Shown here piece after piece: positions 21,371 to 30,551 of a DNA stretch of 64,000 nt. The stretch's first letter is position 1. The number at the start of each line of letters is the position of its first letter. Source of the stretch: Rhodopirellula baltica (GTDB lineage: Bacteria > Planctomycetota > Planctomycetia > Pirellulales > Pirellulaceae); contig PPHI01000042.1 of the NCBI GenBank assembly GCA_002901265.1, forward strand, positions 124,001 to 188,000, written 5' to 3'. The position numbers were made by a program, and so were the translations under genes. Below the pieces are notes generated by a model. It was not told the origin of the DNA. It worked only from the letters and a program-made list of their open reading frames with translations, and searched no databases.

Positions 21371-22045
21371 ATGTCTGAAAGCGACGGCGAAGATTCCAAA
21401 CCGGTTGTCCCCCTGTCCGCGAACGCCCGCCGCGTGTTGGGAGTCTTGGTCGAAAAAGCAAAAACGACGCCGGACAACTATCCGATGACCGTTGCCGCGT
21501 TGATCAGTGGATGCAACCAAAAATCGAATCGCTCGCCGCAGATGTCACTCGACGAAAACGATGTGCTTCTGGCACTCGACGAGTTGCGTGCGTGTGGTGC
21601 GGCGAGGGAGATCCAAGGCAGCGGGCGCGTCAACAAGTTCCGCCATTCGGCGTATGACTGGTTGACGCTGGATAACCCACAAGCCGCCGTGATCACCGAG
21701 TTGCTACTGCGTGGCCCGCAAACGATGGGTGAGCTGCGCACGCGAGCTTCGCGAATGTACGCGCTGCCAGATTTGGACGCAGTGAAGTCAGTGCTCGAGT
21801 CGCTGATCGAGAAGGACTTGGTCGAAGCCCTCTCGCCACCGGGCCGAGGCCAAACGTTTGCCCACAAACTGTACCCGCCATCGGAACGCCAGTACTTAGA
21901 AGCTCGCGTTGAGAAGCAAGCGGCAAAGTCGTCTGCCGTCAGCGAAGAGCAAAAGGACGCGATCGAGATGCTGATCGAACGTCTCGAAGCGGTCACGATC
22001 AGAATCGACGACCTCGAAGAACGCATCAAACGCCTCGAATCCTAG
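21371..22045 (+). CDS. YceH family protein (DUF480)
   Basis: A 224-residue protein. The conserved DUF480 start is LSANARRVLGVLVEKAKTTPDNYPMT, followed by NQKSNRSP and a second winged-helix-like half (QAAVITELLLRGPQTMGELRTRASRMY). Function is unknown in the family; two winged-helix folds suggest nucleic-acid binding. The C-terminal 45 residues form an acidic/basic coiled coil (RLEAVTIRIDDLEERIKRLES). The last coding bases (cctcgaatcctag) are the start of the 185-bp repeat unit that follows, so the repeats appear to have duplicated from the end of this gene. Confidence 0.92.
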   Translation: MSESDGEDSKPVVPLSANARRVLGVLVEKAKTTPDNYPMTVAALISGCNQKSNRSPQMSLDENDVLLALDELRACGAAREIQGSGRVNKFRHSAYDWLTLDNPQAAVITELLLRGPQTMGELRTRASRMYALPDLDAVKSVLESLIEKDLVEALSPPGRGQTFAHKLYPPSERQYLEARVEKQAAKSSAVSEEQKDAIEMLIERLEAVTIRIDDLEERIKRLES

Positions 22046-22748
22046 CACCGCCAGCCAAGCTCGAAGGCTCCACAACGTAGTGGATCTTGTTAAAGATCCT
22101 TCGGCAGACCTGACCGCAGGGAGCTCGGATCTTTGACAAGATCCACTACAAAAAAATCGCCCTGGGTCGTGAATCTTGCCAACGAATCGGGCGTGGCAAT
22201 CTCACCAAAATCGACGACCTCGAATCCTAGCACCACCAGCAAAACTCGAAGGTCCCACAACGTAGTGGATCTTGTTAAAGATCCTTCGGTAGACCTGACG
22301 CAAAAGGGCCCGGATCTTTGACAAGATCCACTACGAAGAAGACGGCCCTGGGCAGTGAACTTGTTAACGAACCGAGCGTGGCAATCTCACCAAAATCGAC
22401 GACCTCGAATCCTAGCATCACCAGCCAAACTCGAAGGTCCCACAACGTAGTGGATCTTGTTAAAGATCCTTCGGCAGACCTGACACCAGGGAGCTCGGAT
22501 CTTTGACAAGATCCACTACAAAAAAATCGCCCTGGGTCGTGAATCTTGCCAACGATCCGGGCGTGGCAATCTGACCAAAATCGTCGACCTCGAATCCTAG
22601 CACCGCCAGCAAAACTCGAAGGTCCCACAACGTAGTGGATCTTGTTAAAGATCCTTCGGCAGAACTGACGCAAAAGGGCTCGGATCTTTGACAAGATCCA
22701 CTACCAAGAAGACGTCGCTGGGTCGTGAACTTGTTAAAGAACCGGACC
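22033..22748. repeat. Four-copy 185-bp tandem repeat, each with a long hairpin
   Basis: Units begin with cctcgaatcctag at 22033, 22218, 22403 and 22588, an exact 185-bp period; the fourth is cut short at about 22748 by the ferredoxin gene. Each unit holds an inverted repeat with 23-bp arms, starting gtagtggatcttgttaaag and ending in its complement, at 22077-22149, 22262-22334, 22447-22519 and 22632-22704. The single arm mismatch is a G-U pair in RNA, so transcripts would fold into nearly perfect stems. Copies differ by scattered substitutions, so they are not freshly duplicated. The array sits between yceH (plus) and the ferredoxin gene (minus), which converge; it may act as a strong terminator or be a palindromic mobile element. 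Confidence 0.95.
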
Positions 22749-23749
22749 TAGAGGTCGAGGGCATCGAGCGAATCGATCAGCTTGTCGAGATCGTCTTTTG
22801 GTTTTTGCGCGACATCGCGTTGACGGCGTTTCAATTGGTCATCGATTCCGACCGCATCTCGCCCCGTCAACAACAATTGCTCATCGCGTTCTCGTGCCGC
22901 GGTCGCGATCGCGTCTTCGCCTCCGTCTGGCGCACCAAACAGTTTCGAAAGGTCGATTTTAAAACCTTCGTCACCACCGATATCAGCACCGGCAATGGCA
23001 GGCGCCTTGTGCTGCGGAAAGATAATCGCGTTCTCAGGACAAACACGGCTACACGCCGGGCAGCCCTTGCGACAGTTGTCTGGCTGCTCGACCAAGATCG
23101 TTTCGGCTTGGTCGACACCGTAGACACCGAACAGGCAAAAGTCGACGCACTCCATGCAGTTCGTGCAGCGACTAAAATCGATCACGGGATACCAACGCCG
23201 GGCAGTCGTTTCGTCGACCTCTACGAGCTTCCCGCCGATGATCGGCAACGAACGATCAGCAGCCGAATGATCCGCTTGTTCGGCCAAAACGATCTGCTGC
23301 AACAGTTCGATAAACCGCTGTGGGTCTTCGCCGTTTTTCAAATCGATACAGTGAATTTCCCGATCCGGGCGCGGATACAAATCCGCCACTCGGTCGACGT
23401 CACGTGCACTCGCGCTGGACGGCTCCTCGTCATCATCTTGGTCGTCGTCAACGGCCACGAATTGGCCGCGGACACCGTTGCGATCGAGGACCCAGTGTGC
23501 GGCCCGGGGAAAGATCCACGAAGCAACAATGATGTTGGAATCGATCTCTGCCAGCGTTGTCAGCGACTCGCCGCCTTTGGGCAAATCGTAGAGGTGCGGC
23601 ACCACCACCACCGCAACGCCATCCAGTTTGCTGGCGGCGTCGGCGAGGGCTTGTTCGAGCGATCGCTTCACAGGGTTACGCGATTGCCCTTTCGAAATTA
23701 CGACCGTCCAATTCGTGCTGGTTTCAGGCTGCACGTTGGCAGAAATCAT
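22748..23749 (-). CDS. Ferredoxin-like protein with two [4Fe-4S] motifs
   Basis: A 333-residue protein. The cluster motifs are C195/C198/C201/C205 ([11 protein letters not shown]) and C226/C230/C233/C237 ([13 protein letters not shown]), the second with a three-residue rather than two-residue first gap. Residues 1-180 form a domain not recognised, with an alpha/beta look ([21 protein letters not shown]) and an acidic stretch at 101-110. The C-terminal 70 residues are charged and helical. Its ATG overlaps the stop of the downstream half of purL (ATGA), indicating co-translation. It is probably an electron carrier or a redox subunit; the partner is unknown. The stop codon lies at the edge of the 185-bp repeat array. 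Confidence 0.85.
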   Translation of the reverse strand: MISANVQPETSTNWTVVISKGQSRNPVKRSLEQALADAASKLDGVAVVVVPHLYDLPKGGESLTTLAEIDSNIIVASWIFPRAAHWVLDRNGVRGQFVAVDDDQDDDEEPSSASARDVDRVADLYPRPDREIHCIDLKNGEDPQRFIELLQQIVLAEQADHSAADRSLPIIGGKLVEVDETTARRWYPVIDFSRCTNCMECVDFCLFGVYGVDQAETILVEQPDNCRKGCPACSRVCPENAIIFPQHKAPAIAGADIGGDEGFKIDLSKLFGAPDGGEDAIATAARERDEQLLLTGRDAVGIDDQLKRRQRDVAQKPKDDLDKLIDSLDALDL

Positions 23750-25455
23750 TGCAAATCCAGTGGCTTTTTCCAGGCTCGTTTGGCACTGTCCATGGCAACT
23801 TCAAGGCAGGTCGACGTTCCGTCCTGGCCTTTGACCGACAGCACCGGTTCTGCCTGCATTGTACCTAGCTGGGCAGCGGCAACACCGTGTTTGCGGAAGA
23901 TCTCGGCAATCTCGTCAGCCGCCGAAGCGGGAGCTTCCAACAAGAAACGCGAGTTCGATTCGCTGAACAGCCACTGGGTATCGGACAATTCGATCGCCAT
24001 TTGGTCGCTCGCGACCGACAAGTCGACCTGCATGCCCAAGCCGCCTGCCATTGCCATTTCGCAAGCCGCGACGGCCAAACCGCCTTCGGAAAGGTCGTGG
24101 CAACTGCGGACCAAGCGTCCGCGGATCACTTCGTGCACGGCGGCAAAAGTCGCTTTGGCAACCGGGACGTCCATCACGGGAACTTGGCCGCCATCAAGGT
24201 CACTGACCAAGCAGTAATGGGAACCGCCCATTTCGTCTTTAGTGCCGCCGACCAGGAACACAACGTTGCCCGCTTCTTTGGCGTCCATCGTGATCGCATG
24301 GGAAACGTCTTCGATCTGGCCCATCGCACTGATCAGCAAACTTGGCGGGATCGAGATCGTTTGTTTTTCGCCACCATCGTCAAAGTAGCTGAACTCGTTG
24401 TTCAAACTGTCTTTCCCGCTGATGAACGGGGTGCCCAAGCCGATCGCCACGTCGTGACATGCGATCGCGGCGCGGACCAACGAACCGAGTGTTTCGGGTC
24501 GATCGGTATAGCCCCAGCAGAAGTTGTCCAAGATCGCGATCCGCGACGGATCGGCACCAACTGCGACCGCGTTACGCATCGCTTCGTCGATCGCCGAAGC
24601 GGCCATGTGATAGGTATCGAAATCGCCGAAGTGTGGGTTCATCCCGCAAGAGATCACCAGACCGCGTTGGCTGTCCAAAAGTGGTCGCACGACGGCGGCA
24701 TCACTCGGCCCATCGCACATTGGCCCGACCAAAGGCTTAACGACGCTGCCGCCCTGGACTTCGTGATCGTACTGACGAATCACCCAGTGCTTGCTGGCAA
24801 CGTTCAGGCTGCCCAGAATTTTGAGCAGGCTTTCACCGTGATGCTCTGACGACGCGTTCTCGGAGAGTGACAGCGTCTTGGTTTCAGGCGGTTGGTAGAC
24901 GGCATCGCGAATGACCGGTGGACGGCCATCGTGCAGGAACTCCATGCTGACGTTGCCGACGGTTTCGCCGTGATAGGTCAGGTGCAATTGGCCGGTCGGC
25001 TTGAACTCGCCCAAGACTGCCGACTCGACGCCTTCGCTGTCGCAAAGCTCACGCAACTCGTCCCACTTTTCACGCGGCACAGCCAACACCATGCGTTCCT
25101 GCGCTTCGGAGATCCAAATTTCGGTGTAGGACAAACCGTCGTACTTCAGCGGAGCCTTGTCCAGCCAAACTTCCGCACCGACGTCTTCACCCATTTCGCC
25201 GACTGCACTCGAAAAGCCACCTGCTCCACAGTCGGTAACGGCGTTGTACAAGCCGCGATCGCGAGCTTGCATCAACACGTCGAGCACCATTTTTTCGGTG
25301 ATCGCGTTCCCGATCTGGACGGCTCCACCGGACAGCGATTCGGATTCGCTGGTCAACTCGGCGCTACTGAACGTCGCCCCGTGGATCCCGTCGCGCCCGG
25401 TGCGGCCACCCAGCGAAACGATCAGGTCGCCGGCGTGAACTTGCTTGTCTTCCAT
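23746..25455 (-). CDS. purL: Phosphoribosylformylglycinamidine synthase (PurL), C-terminal part, split by frameshift
   Basis: A 569-residue frame covering the second half of FGAM synthase [22 protein letters not shown] (ATP/phosphate loop), [16 protein letters not shown], and the second AIRS-like pair with [35 protein letters not shown] and [18 protein letters not shown]. The first residues [10 protein letters not shown] are normally internal to PurL. The upstream part is in another frame and overlaps by 34 bp, see the next entry. An ATG happens to stand at the start, so separate translation is possible. The enzyme makes FGAM from FGAR, glutamine and ATP in purine synthesis, with PurQ supplying ammonia. 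Its stop overlaps the ferredoxin start. Confidence 0.88.
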   Translation of the reverse strand: MEDKQVHAGDLIVSLGGRTGRDGIHGATFSSAELTSESESLSGGAVQIGNAITEKMVLDVLMQARDRGLYNAVTDCGAGGFSSAVGEMGEDVGAEVWLDKAPLKYDGLSYTEIWISEAQERMVLAVPREKWDELRELCDSEGVESAVLGEFKPTGQLHLTYHGETVGNVSMEFLHDGRPPVIRDAVYQPPETKTLSLSENASSEHHGESLLKILGSLNVASKHWVIRQYDHEVQGGSVVKPLVGPMCDGPSDAAVVRPLLDSQRGLVISCGMNPHFGDFDTYHMAASAIDEAMRNAVAVGADPSRIAILDNFCWGYTDRPETLGSLVRAAIACHDVAIGLGTPFISGKDSLNNEFSYFDDGGEKQTISIPPSLLISAMGQIEDVSHAITMDAKEAGNVVFLVGGTKDEMGGSHYCLVSDLDGGQVPVMDVPVAKATFAAVHEVIRGRLVRSCHDLSEGGLAVAACEMAMAGGLGMQVDLSVASDQMAIELSDTQWLFSESNSRFLLEAPASAADEIAEIFRKHGVAAAQLGTMQAEPVLSVKGQDGTSTCLEVAMDSAKRAWKKPLDLQ

Positions 25456-26714
25456 TCCGACAGGATCATGCCGACGTTTCCGGCATAGACCAACGGGTTG
25501 CCCAGGTAGCGTTCGTCGAAGTAAACGGCGCCGTTGACGGTTGGGATCCCCATTCGGTTACCATAGTCACGCACCCCGGCGACAACGCCTTTCATCACGC
25601 GACGTGGGTGCAAGACACCCGGCGGCAACGATTCTGGTGAGGTGTCTGGCGGTGCAAAGCAGAACACGTCCGTATTACAAACTGGCTTGGCGCCCATCCC
25701 GGTTCCCATCGGGTCGCGGATCACACCGCCGATACCGGTGTTCGCTCCGCCGTAGGGTTCCAGTGCCGAGGGGTGGTTGTGCGTTTCGACTTTGAAGCAA
25801 GCATGGAACTTGTCGTTGAACGTCACAACGCCCGCGTTGTCCTTGAACACGCTGACACACCAATCGTCATCGGCGAGTTGCTTGCGGATGGTTTGCGTCG
25901 CGGCAAAGACGGTTTCCTTCAGCATGTTGTCGTACTGGCGTTCGTCACCGCCTGGCGTACCGTCAGCGCCGATGCCGCGGTAGTGAATCCGTCCGGCCAG
26001 CGTCTTGTGGCTGCAGTGCTCCGACCAAGTCTGCGCGATCGTTTCCAACTCGACGTCGGTGGGATCTCGGTCGAGCGACACAAAGTGATCACGGATCGTC
26101 TGCATCTCGACCAGTGTTAGGTAGAGCTGACCTTCTTTGGACAGACGCTCCAGTTCTTCGTCACTGAGCGAGCGAATTGGGATCCGTACCAAGCTGAATT
26201 CATAGTGACTGCCGACTTCCAACTCGTCCATGTCCAGAGGACCGACGACGACTTGTTCGATCGAGTCATTCGACAGGGCACGGCGGCAGATCGAATCAAA
26301 GACTGCGTCGTCCGATTCTCCGATCCAGTACTTTCGCATCGTGCGGACAGCATCAACTTCGAAGCCGATATCACGTGCGGCGTTGATCGTGCTGCTGGCG
26401 ACGGGGTCCATCACGCCCGCCTTAGGCATGACGTTGACCAAGCGGAACGATTCGGCACCGCTGGGGGGAGCGGCCAGATCAGCGTCACCGACCTGCGCGA
26501 CGACGCTGCGTTCGGTGACATTATCACTCAGTAATTCGGCGGCCAATCGCTGGGCTTGGTCAGCGTCCAATTCGCCTTGGACAAGAAAACCTCGGGCAAA
26601 AACAACAGAGATTTGATCGCCCAGTCCGAGTTCGCCGATCTCTTCGCTCGTCCGAGCGCCTTCGCGATCAATCTCGTTTTCTGCGGGATAAATGTCGATT
26701 TGCCAAAGTGGCAT
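25422..26714 (-). CDS. purL: PurS-PurL fusion, N-terminal part of FGAM synthase, split by frameshift
   Basis: 430 residues. Residues 1-80 look like PurS fused to PurL ([36 protein letters not shown]). PurL proper follows with [17 protein letters not shown] and the metal/nucleotide region [25 protein letters not shown]. The frame ends [23 protein letters not shown]: after GNVGMI a PurL continues [13 protein letters not shown], which is exactly what the -1 frame gives. Adding one base to the CC at about 25463-25464, or a -1 slip there, restores one protein of about 989 residues. The cause could be a sequencing error, a real mutation, or frameshifting. Confidence 0.88.
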   Translation of the reverse strand: MPLWQIDIYPAENEIDREGARTSEEIGELGLGDQISVVFARGFLVQGELDADQAQRLAAELLSDNVTERSVVAQVGDADLAAPPSGAESFRLVNVMPKAGVMDPVASSTINAARDIGFEVDAVRTMRKYWIGESDDAVFDSICRRALSNDSIEQVVVGPLDMDELEVGSHYEFSLVRIPIRSLSDEELERLSKEGQLYLTLVEMQTIRDHFVSLDRDPTDVELETIAQTWSEHCSHKTLAGRIHYRGIGADGTPGGDERQYDNMLKETVFAATQTIRKQLADDDWCVSVFKDNAGVVTFNDKFHACFKVETHNHPSALEPYGGANTGIGGVIRDPMGTGMGAKPVCNTDVFCFAPPDTSPESLPPGVLHPRRVMKGVVAGVRDYGNRMGIPTVNGAVYFDERYLGNPLVYAGNVGMILSEWKTSKFTPAT

Positions 26715-26868
26715 CGTTGTGACCTGACCAGAGGGGAATTACCAGTGACATGACTGCCCGGAAGTCTATCGAAATCGGGCGTCTCGGGTAATGGGCAGGC
26801 TGCCAGAGAACTGGCCGGGTGGGCAGAGAATTCGGCGCTGCGTTCCGGCGAATGGCCAGACGCAACGG

Positions 26869-28518
26869 TCAGGCGAAAATGAAAATCAGTGACTGGGCGA
26901 CGATGATCCGCAAAATCATCGTCAGCGGATAAACGGCCGCGTAAGCCGTCGCGCTCGCGTCGCAGTCACGCATTGACCCGGCGAACGCCAGCGCCGGTGG
27001 GTCGGTCATACTTCCCGCGATCACGCCGCAGATCGTCAAGTAATTTTGCTTCCAGACCACCCTGGCCAAAATGCCTGCGACCAGCAGCGGCACCATCGTG
27101 ATCACCAACCCCGCCGAGATCCACTTGGCGCCGTTGAGACTCATCGCTGATTCAAAGAAGGTCTCACCCGCCCCCAAACCGGCACAGGCCAAGAACAGGA
27201 TGATGCCCAACTCACGAAGCGCGAGGTTCGCCGACGACGGGATGTACCAAACGAAGCTACCGATACTGCCGACCAAGCTAAGCACGATTGCGGCGATCAA
27301 CGGGCCGCCGGCAAGCCCCAGCCGTACGGGAAAAGGCACACCGGGAATCGACAGCGGAATCATCCCTGCGAGCACGCCGACAGCGATGCCAACGAACAGT
27401 GGCGAGAACTGGGTTTCCTTCATCGACTTGGTGGAGTTCCCCAGAAAGCTTGTCGCGCGATCAAGGCTTTTGTTGTCACCAACGATCTGGACGATGTCGC
27501 CATAGAACAAGCGACTGGAACCACGCGGAGCCATCTCAACCCCGCCACGAATGATTCGCGTGATCGTCACGTTGTAAAATCGGTCCAGTGACAACTCGGC
27601 CAGCGACTTGTTGAGCGCATGAGTCTCGGTCACATAAACCCGTCGATAGGTCACATTGCCGGACGTCATCATCAAGTCCTCGTCACTTCGTCGCCCAATC
27701 AATGGCACGAACCGTGCCAAGCCGCTCCTCGGCCCAACAACTTGGATCACGTCGCCTTCACCAAGTAATGTCTGCTCGGTCGCCGCTTCGACCTCGGTGT
27801 CGTCACAGCGGCGAACACGCGAAAGTCGCACGCCGGTTTCATCGATGCCGGGGATCTCGCCAAACGGCACCAGATCCAAACGCGCGTTTTCGACAATCAC
27901 ACTTTGTCGCTCAATTGGCTCGTGCCCGTTTCCGTTCTTTGACTGGTACTGCTCCACCTCTTCATCTAAGTCGACCTTGAAAATTTTCTTGAGCAACAGC
28001 ATCGACGCGATGATTCCCAAGATTCCGCCGGGATACGCCACTGCGTAGGCCGACGCCAGATACGACATCTCCAAAGACTCTTCACCATCACCCATCATCG
28101 CGGCCGCTTGCTCGGCAGCGCCAAGTGAAGGCGTGTTTGTGGTCGAACCGCTAAACAAACCGGCAACCGCCGTTCCCGGAAACCCGTACAAGTACCCAAA
28201 CAGCACGACCAGCCCGAAACCCTGCAAGACAATCAGCAACGTCAACCCATTGAGCAGCAAGCCTTGCTGCTTCCAAAGCTGGATGATCCCTGGTCCGAGC
28301 TGAATGCCAATCGTAAAGACGAACAAGATCAACCCGAACTCTTTGGCAAAGTGATTGATTTCCGGATTAATGGTCGCGCCGAAATGCGCGAAGACCAACC
28401 CCGAGAAAAGCACACCTGCCGGACCGAGCCCGATCCCGCGAATACGCAGACTTCCGAAGACCAATCCGCTGACCGCGACAGCAGAGATAATCAAAATGGC
28501 GGTGGTGATCGTGGACAC
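26869..28518 (-). CDS. YidE/YbjL/AspT-type membrane transporter with TrkA-C domains
   Basis: A 549-residue protein. Two membrane halves of five to six helices each flank a soluble centre at about 185-375 with two TrkA-C/RCK-C-like domains (LGEGDVIQVVGPRSGL and LFYGDIVQIVGDNKSL). Duplicated transporter motifs are GSTTNTPSLGAAEQAAA with YAVAYPGG, and GSMTDPPALAFAGS with YAAVYPLT. These are hallmarks of the aspartate:alanine exchanger/YidE family. The substrate is unknown; regulation by a small ligand through the soluble domains is inferred from the family. Stands alone on the minus strand. Confidence 0.9.
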   Translation of the reverse strand: MSTITTAILIISAVAVSGLVFGSLRIRGIGLGPAGVLFSGLVFAHFGATINPEINHFAKEFGLILFVFTIGIQLGPGIIQLWKQQGLLLNGLTLLIVLQGFGLVVLFGYLYGFPGTAVAGLFSGSTTNTPSLGAAEQAAAMMGDGEESLEMSYLASAYAVAYPGGILGIIASMLLLKKIFKVDLDEEVEQYQSKNGNGHEPIERQSVIVENARLDLVPFGEIPGIDETGVRLSRVRRCDDTEVEAATEQTLLGEGDVIQVVGPRSGLARFVPLIGRRSDEDLMMTSGNVTYRRVYVTETHALNKSLAELSLDRFYNVTITRIIRGGVEMAPRGSSRLFYGDIVQIVGDNKSLDRATSFLGNSTKSMKETQFSPLFVGIAVGVLAGMIPLSIPGVPFPVRLGLAGGPLIAAIVLSLVGSIGSFVWYIPSSANLALRELGIILFLACAGLGAGETFFESAMSLNGAKWISAGLVITMVPLLVAGILARVVWKQNYLTICGVIAGSMTDPPALAFAGSMRDCDASATAYAAVYPLTMILRIIVAQSLIFIFA

Positions 28519-28789
28519 AGTCTCGATACTCCGAAAACCTTCTCATGCGTTTGGCGCGACGAATAACATTCAATTGTTCGCCGACAAAAAGCTCCATCTG
28601 CTGGCAATGTACAGATGCGGGTGGTCCCGACAACATCACGACCGAATCGCTCCTACAAGCAACGCACGCGACTCCCTAGGAGCAAGCTGCGGAACGATAT
28701 CAAACCCTTATCACAAAGCGAGGGTTACCTGTCGCGCGAAGTGTCATCTTAAAACGGAATGAAGAAGCGTGACACATACGCCCACTTCG

Positions 28790-29230
28790 CTATTCAGTGG
28801 ACAATGTCACTGGGGATCGCTGTCCCGCTTCATCGACCAACCAAGCTTGCACGACAACCTCATTGCCGTCGTCATCGGTCAGATGCTGGACCACGACCTG
28901 GCCTGAACCGAGCTTGCCGACCACGTCGTACACAAAAGTGTTCTCGTCGTCTTCGCTAAAGCTTTCGGTGTAGTTCGGATCAAACGAAACGATCTCCCCG
29001 ATTTGCGATTGAAACTCTGGCGTCACCTCCAGCTGCTCGGCGATCTCCCGAGAGACCAACCCCATCCCGAAGTTCGCGAGGAACAGAAATCCGCCGCAGC
29101 ACATCAGCCCCGTCAGCAAGACTCCCGACAACAGCGCAACAAGCACCCACTTCCACGCTCCGCTGGAACGCTGTGGTTGGCCGCTCGACATTGGGTCGGC
29201 AAAAATATCATCCGTCATAGGGCTGGTCAT
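28790..29230 (-). CDS. Single-span membrane protein, possibly Coa1-like
   Basis: A 146-residue protein from ATG 29230 (a second ATG at 29218). A hydrophobic helix spans residues 26-53 and includes adjacent cysteines (LMCCGG). The following 90 residues are a small acidic periplasmic domain ending QVVVQHLTDDDGNEVVVQAWLVDEAG. The size and the final beta pattern recall the Coa1 (cytochrome oxidase assembly) fold, but similarity is weak, so the function stays open. It lies just downstream of the YTV gene terminator. Confidence 0.6.
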   Translation of the reverse strand: MTSPMTDDIFADPMSSGQPQRSSGAWKWVLVALLSGVLLTGLMCCGGFLFLANFGMGLVSREIAEQLEVTPEFQSQIGEIVSFDPNYTESFSEDDENTFVYDVVGKLGSGQVVVQHLTDDDGNEVVVQAWLVDEAGQRSPVTLSTE

Positions 29231-29271
29231 TGATCCACAGGCAGAAACAAAATGCGTTGCAAACGCTAACG

Positions 29272-29309
29272 AAAAACGGCTTCGAAGCAATGGTGCTCCG
29301 AAGCCGTTT
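29272..29309 (-). terminator. Rho-independent terminator of the YTV gene
   Basis: On the minus strand the stem aaacggcttcg / cgaagccgttt (29299-29309 and 29274-29284), with an inner AGCA/TGCT pairing, is followed by a T tract. It begins about 55 bp after the YTV stop at 29364 and precedes the next minus-strand gene. Confidence 0.8.
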
Positions 29310-29363
29310 CGCAGTTTACAGATTCACCAGCAGCACATCAGCGACGCGCCGCTGGGATTTCGA

Positions 29364-30551
29364 TTACTTTCCGCAATCGGTGCAGCCTTGGCCTTCAGCG
29401 ACGGTTTCGCCACATGAAGCACAACCGGCTGCCGAAGGGGCAGACGTGCCGTAGCAGTACACAGGAACCTTGACGGTCGTTGGAACTTGCTTGCAGACAC
29501 GAACTTGAACTTCCTTCACCGACTCGACAGGAACGCGAACCTGATAAGTCTCGGGAACTTCTTCGCTGACGGTTTCACAAACGGTGACGTTGTAAGTACG
29601 AGTGCGTTCCTCTGGAACACAGACGGTGTACTTCACTTCGCGTTCTTTCGTTTGCTCTTCCATACGAGTCTTGGTGACTTCGCGAGTGCGATTTTCGGTG
29701 GTGCAAGTCGTCTTGGTAACCATACGAGTGCGGGTTTCCAAACGGGTCTTTTGAACCGGAACCATCTTGGTGCGAGTCTCGGTGACCATCTTGGTTACGG
29801 GAACCGTTTTCGAACGGGTCTCGTTGCGGTACTTGGTGACTTCGCATTCGCGAGTTTCTTCGCGAGTCTTGCGTACGCAGATCGTGCGTGTACGCGTCTC
29901 AGGCTGCATGACGCAAAACTGAACTTCGCGAGTACGCTCTTCCGTACGGGTCTTGCGAACCGGAACGGTGCAGGTGCGAGTTTCGGTAACGTATTCGCAG
30001 TAAGGAACTTCGCGGGTGCGAGTTTCCATACGAGTCTTGCAAACCGGCACTTCGCGGCTGCGAGTTTCGGTGCGGTACTTGGTGACGTTGCAGGTACGCT
30101 CTTCGGTGCGAGTTTTGCAAACGGTAACCGGACGGGTGCGTTGCTCGGTGCGATACTTCGTCACGTTGGTGGTGCAAGTACGAGTCTCGGGACGGTACTT
30201 GGTCACGCAAACTTTGCGAGTACGAACTTCAGGAACGCAGCGGGTCGTCGTGTAGGTGTAGGGCTCTTCAACCGTTTGACGCTCGTAAGTCGTCACAGGG
30301 ACTTCCTTGGTCACCAAGTTAGGAACCCAAACACGCTTGTAAGTCACTGCTGGTGCACACGCATTGCCACAGCCAACGACTGCACCGCCGCATCCGCAAG
30401 GGCTCACGCTTCCGCAACCGGTTTGGCATCCGCCACACCCGCCGCAAGCACTCGTCCCGCATCCGCCACAAGCCGCCGGTGCCGACTCGATCGCTTGGCA
30501 TTGATAGCTGCCGTGATCTTCGGTGACGTTTTTGGTGGTGGTCACTGGCAC
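29364..30551 (-). CDS. YTV-type cell-wall protein, C-terminal part after a frameshift
   Basis: A 395-residue frame that continues the neighbouring upstream YTV gene; the two overlap by 10 bp. Residues 27-66 are Cys/Gly-rich (CGGCGTSACGGCGGCQTGCG). Residues 75-365 are about 20 imperfect repeats of 10-12 residues of the type ETRTREVPYCEYVT and TRTRxVxVCKTR, dominated by Thr, Arg, Val, Glu and Cys. The C-terminus has a further Cys-Gly pattern (CASCG, CTDCG). Translated alone it would lack a signal peptide, which argues that it belongs with the upstream frame. Regularly spaced cysteines suggest disulphide cross-linking in the wall. Confidence 0.8.
   Translation of the reverse strand: MPVTTTKNVTEDHGSYQCQAIESAPAACGGCGTSACGGCGGCQTGCGSVSPCGCGGAVVGCGNACAPAVTYKRVWVPNLVTKEVPVTTYERQTVEEPYTYTTTRCVPEVRTRKVCVTKYRPETRTCTTNVTKYRTEQRTRPVTVCKTRTEERTCNVTKYRTETRSREVPVCKTRMETRTREVPYCEYVTETRTCTVPVRKTRTEERTREVQFCVMQPETRTRTICVRKTREETRECEVTKYRNETRSKTVPVTKMVTETRTKMVPVQKTRLETRTRMVTKTTCTTENRTREVTKTRMEEQTKEREVKYTVCVPEERTRTYNVTVCETVSEEVPETYQVRVPVESVKEVQVRVCKQVPTTVKVPVYCYGTSAPSAAGCASCGETVAEGQGCTDCGK

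Noticed and set aside
22275-22694. 139-codon minus-strand frame running through the tandem repeats
   Set aside because: It is just the repeat unit read in one frame over two periods, with no family resemblance and no start signal.
22033-22748. CRISPR array
   Set aside because: Period is 185 bp with no short repeat/spacer alternation and no cas genes nearby.
22688-24217. 509-codon plus-strand frame opposite the ferredoxin gene and purL
   Set aside because: Shadow of well-supported minus-strand genes, and its start lies inside the repeat array.
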